Both the position numbers and the translations under genes were made by a program. From the NCBI RefSeq assembly GCF_002379585.1, contig NZ_DFUE01000010.1, positions 55,899 through 119,898 of the forward strand: a stretch of DNA of 64,000 bases, written 5' to 3'. The notes beneath the pieces are model-generated. The model was not told the DNA's origin and did no database searches. It saw nothing but the letters and a program-made list of their open reading frames with translations. Shown here in pieces: positions 62,325 to 64,000 of this stretch. Source of the DNA: Pseudomonas sp. UBA4194. Its GTDB lineage: Bacteria; Pseudomonadota; Gammaproteobacteria; Pseudomonadales; Pseudomonadaceae. Each line of letters opens with the position of its first letter. The stretch's first letter is position 1.

Positions 62325-63356
62325 TTACTGGACGAATTTCAACCAGCGGTCCTTGGCGGCGATGCCTTCGGCAGACGACCACCATTCTTCCGACATCAGC
62401 GCTTGCTTAGCGGCGTTTTCCGGCGAGCTTGGCAGCTCCTTGCCGCGTTCGGCGCTGAGCTTGCCGGTCGCGAAGGCGGCCGGGTTGCCAGGGCCGTAAT
62501 CGATGTACTTGGGCAGATCGGCCTGCAGGTCAGGCGACACGGCGGTGTCGACGAACTTCACCGCCGCGGCCAGGTTCGGTGCGTTCTTCAGAATGCACAG
62601 CTGGGTGTTCTGCAGGATGCCGTCGTTGTAGGTGAAGTTGACGTCGGCGTTGTCTTTCTTCACCGCACCCACGCGACCGTTCCAGATCATCAGCATGTCC
62701 ACTTCGCCGTCATTGAGCAGCTGCGCCGACTGACCACCCGAACTCCACCACACGGCAATATCGGGTTTGATCTGGGCCAGGCGCTTGTAGGCGCGGTCGA
62801 CGTCCAGTGGGTAGAGTTTGTCCCGCGGCACGCCGTCGGACAGCAGCGCGGCTTCCAGGGTGCCCATGGGGTCGTTGCGCAGGGCGCGGGTGCCGGGGAA
62901 GTCCTTGACGTTCCAGAAGTCGGCCCAGCTTTGCGGCACCTTCTTGAGCGTCTTGGTGTTGTAACCCAGCACCGAGGAATAGAACTCGTAGGCCACCGAA
63001 TAGGGGGTACGGTAGGCCTCGGGCATGCCTTTGACGTTGGGCATTCTGGCCAGGTCCAGTGGCTCGATCAGCCCTTCACGACCGCCGCGAATGCAGTTCG
63101 AAGGTGGCGTGTCGATCACGTCCCACACCGGCTTGCCGGTTTCGCCCTGGGCTTTGACCATGGGCCAAGCGTCGGGGACGCTGTCCTGCTTGATGGTGAT
63201 ATCGAGCAATTTGGCGGCGGGGTCGAGGATGGCTTTGGTCTGTGCCTCCTGGTAGACACCGCCCTGGGACACGAAGGTGATCTGCTCGGCGCTGGCGGAG
63301 GCCGCGCACGTCATCGCTACGCACAACAGGGATAAGACAGAACCGAAGTTTTTCAT
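62325..63356 (-). CDS. ABC transporter solute-binding protein (spermidine/putrescine-type)
   Basis: 343 residues. A cleavable signal peptide (ends CAASASAEQ) is followed by a type II periplasmic binding fold (ITFVSQGGVYQEAQTKA; DVIDTPPSNCIRGG; VWWSSGGQSAQLLNDGEVDMLMIWNGR), the PotD-like class for polyamines and related cations. No permease or ATPase gene follows; the GMC oxidoreductase does. It must use components encoded elsewhere or act as a receptor. ATG 63356. Confidence 0.9.
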   Translation of the reverse strand: MKNFGSVLSLLCVAMTCAASASAEQITFVSQGGVYQEAQTKAILDPAAKLLDITIKQDSVPDAWPMVKAQGETGKPVWDVIDTPPSNCIRGGREGLIEPLDLARMPNVKGMPEAYRTPYSVAYEFYSSVLGYNTKTLKKVPQSWADFWNVKDFPGTRALRNDPMGTLEAALLSDGVPRDKLYPLDVDRAYKRLAQIKPDIAVWWSSGGQSAQLLNDGEVDMLMIWNGRVGAVKKDNADVNFTYNDGILQNTQLCILKNAPNLAAAVKFVDTAVSPDLQADLPKYIDYGPGNPAAFATGKLSAERGKELPSSPENAAKQALMSEEWWSSAEGIAAKDRWLKFVQ

Positions 63357-63540
63357 GGCAAATCATCCTGGTAGTAGATTAATTCGGCAGCGACAAAAAC
63401 CTCGACGGTTACCCAGGTTGCACCGGTGATGTGTTGTTGTTCTACCGAGCGGGTCGGCTGGAAGGTACAAGACGTGATGGCTTTTGGACAATGCACGATT
63501 AGTCAGTAGGGGCATGATCTGGGGTTATGGGGTGGAGCGG

Positions 63541-63563
63541 GACGCGGCTTACGCCGCTGCTAC
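63541..63563 (-). repeat. Single REP arm, family A, forming the end of a LysR gene
   Basis: The minus strand begins GTAGCAGCGGCGTAAGCC. The first four codons read Val-Ala-Ala-Ala... then TAA and form the C-terminus and stop of the LysR gene at 63549. Confidence 0.85.
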
Positions 63564-64000
63564 GGTGGTGCGCTGGGCCAAGGTGTTGCGCAGGTACTGC
63601 ACGAATACCGCAATGCGCTGGGGGGTGTGGCGGCGTTGCTGATAGACCGCGAAAACATCGGCTTGCGGCGCCTCGTAGTCTGTTAGCAAGGCGCGCAGGC
63701 GGCCGGCCTGCAGATGCTCCTGCACATCCCAGCGCGAGCGCAGGATCAACCCGTGGCCTTCGAGCGCCCAGCTCAACGCCACCTCGCCATCGTTGCTGGA
63801 CAGCGTGCCGGTGACTTTATGGGCGTGTTCCTGGCCATTCTTGCGAAAGCGCCAGATGGCATAGTCGCTGCCGAACTGGCGCAGCACGATGCAGTTATGC
63901 GCGGCCAGATCCGCCACTTCGGCCAAAGCAGGCATGCCTTCAAGGTATCCTGGCGAAGCGCAGAGAATGCGCGGATTTTCCAGCAGGCGTACGGCGATCA
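63549..64000 (-). CDS. LysR family regulator, C-terminal part (runs off the window)
   Basis: The frame is open from the window end to a TAA at 63549-63551, giving at least 150 residues. It reads RLLENPRILCASPGYLEG, then LAAHNCIVLRQF, SSNDGEVALSWALEGHGLILRSRWDV and a final FVQYLRNTLAQRTTVAAA. This is the effector-binding half of a CrgA/DsdC-like LysR regulator. The HTH lies beyond the window. It is upstream of, and codirectional with, the solute-binding protein gene at a distance of 192 bases. The last residues VAAA and the stop are inside a REP arm. Confidence 0.88.
   Translation of the reverse strand, partial: IAVRLLENPRILCASPGYLEGMPALAEVADLAAHNCIVLRQFGSDYAIWRFRKNGQEHAHKVTGTLSSNDGEVALSWALEGHGLILRSRWDVQEHLQAGRLRALLTDYEAPQADVFAVYQQRRHTPQRIAVFVQYLRNTLAQRTTVAAA

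Overview
The window is a 64-kb piece of a GC-rich gammaproteobacterial chromosome, almost certainly a Pseudomonas. The gene content and order support this: ppa, mpl-ubiX, proA-nadD-rsfS-rlmH-mrdA-rodA-mltB-rlpA-dacA-ybeD-lipB-lipA, holA-lptE-leuS, lnt-corC-ybeY-phoH-miaB, hemL-thiE-thiD and a LadS-type kinase. From memory this follows the order of the P. aeruginosa PA4031 to PA3972 region. The many short palindromic REP-type repeats, with arms like GTAGCAGCGGCGTAAGCC and GTAGGAGCGGCGTACAGCC, resemble those of fluorescent pseudomonads of the P. putida type. I see no rRNA, tRNA, CRISPR array, prophage or insertion sequence.

Layout. 1-422 holds only REP pairs. 423-14.2 kb is a mixed housekeeping block: a glyoxalase-like protein, pyrophosphatase, an MtfA-like peptidase, DedA, a GNAT protein, an ExaC-type aldehyde dehydrogenase, Mpl and UbiX, an NAD(P)-binding protein, a MORN-repeat/C13-peptidase lipoprotein, a CidA/CidB pair, a Lon-N-domain protein, a DedA-PAP2 fusion and 3-methyladenine glycosylase. 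14.4-26.6 kb is a long plus-strand run for proline and NAD synthesis, ribosome silencing and rRNA methylation. It continues into the cell-elongation and septal peptidoglycan machinery (PBP2, RodA, MltB, RlpA, a PBP5-type carboxypeptidase) and then lipoate synthesis. 26.6-31.8 kb is one 1746-residue minus-strand gene. It resembles the Pseudomonas dermonecrotic-toxin/DUF6543 family and has a C-terminal HExxH motif; it is the main accessory gene here. 31.9-48.7 kb returns to core genes, mostly on the minus strand: a second MltB-family transglycosylase, holA-lptE-leuS, a small unknown gene, an ElyC-like protein, the miaB-phoH-ybeY-corC-lnt group and thiD-thiE-hemL. 49-53.2 kb carries LadS and an AidB-like acyl-CoA dehydrogenase.

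53.2-64 kb is a more accessory metabolic region with dense repeats. It holds a degenerate HAD protein with an Lrp/AsnC regulator; a LysR regulator upstream of a HAD type II hydrolase, FAD-dependent amine oxidase and double-cupin operon; and an aldehyde dehydrogenase convergent with a GMC oxidoreductase and a solute-binding protein. The window ends inside another LysR gene. The oxidases and the aldehyde dehydrogenase suggest oxidation of an amine or alcohol to an acid, but the substrate cannot be read from the sequence.

The most unusual points are these. (1) REP arms supply the last codons and stop codon of two genes (mtfA and the terminal LysR gene) and abut the stop of a third (holA). (2) One REP arm is amplified into a 25-bp array, and a REP-plus-spacer unit is amplified at 101-bp period. 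(3) A HAD-fold protein has lost its recognisable catalytic motifs and sits 3 kb from an intact paralogue. (4) A lipoprotein joins a MORN-repeat array to a caspase-like C13 peptidase. (5) The giant toxin-like gene has no room for a downstream immunity gene. (6) rlpA has a nine-adenine run exactly between its catalytic and SPOR domains.
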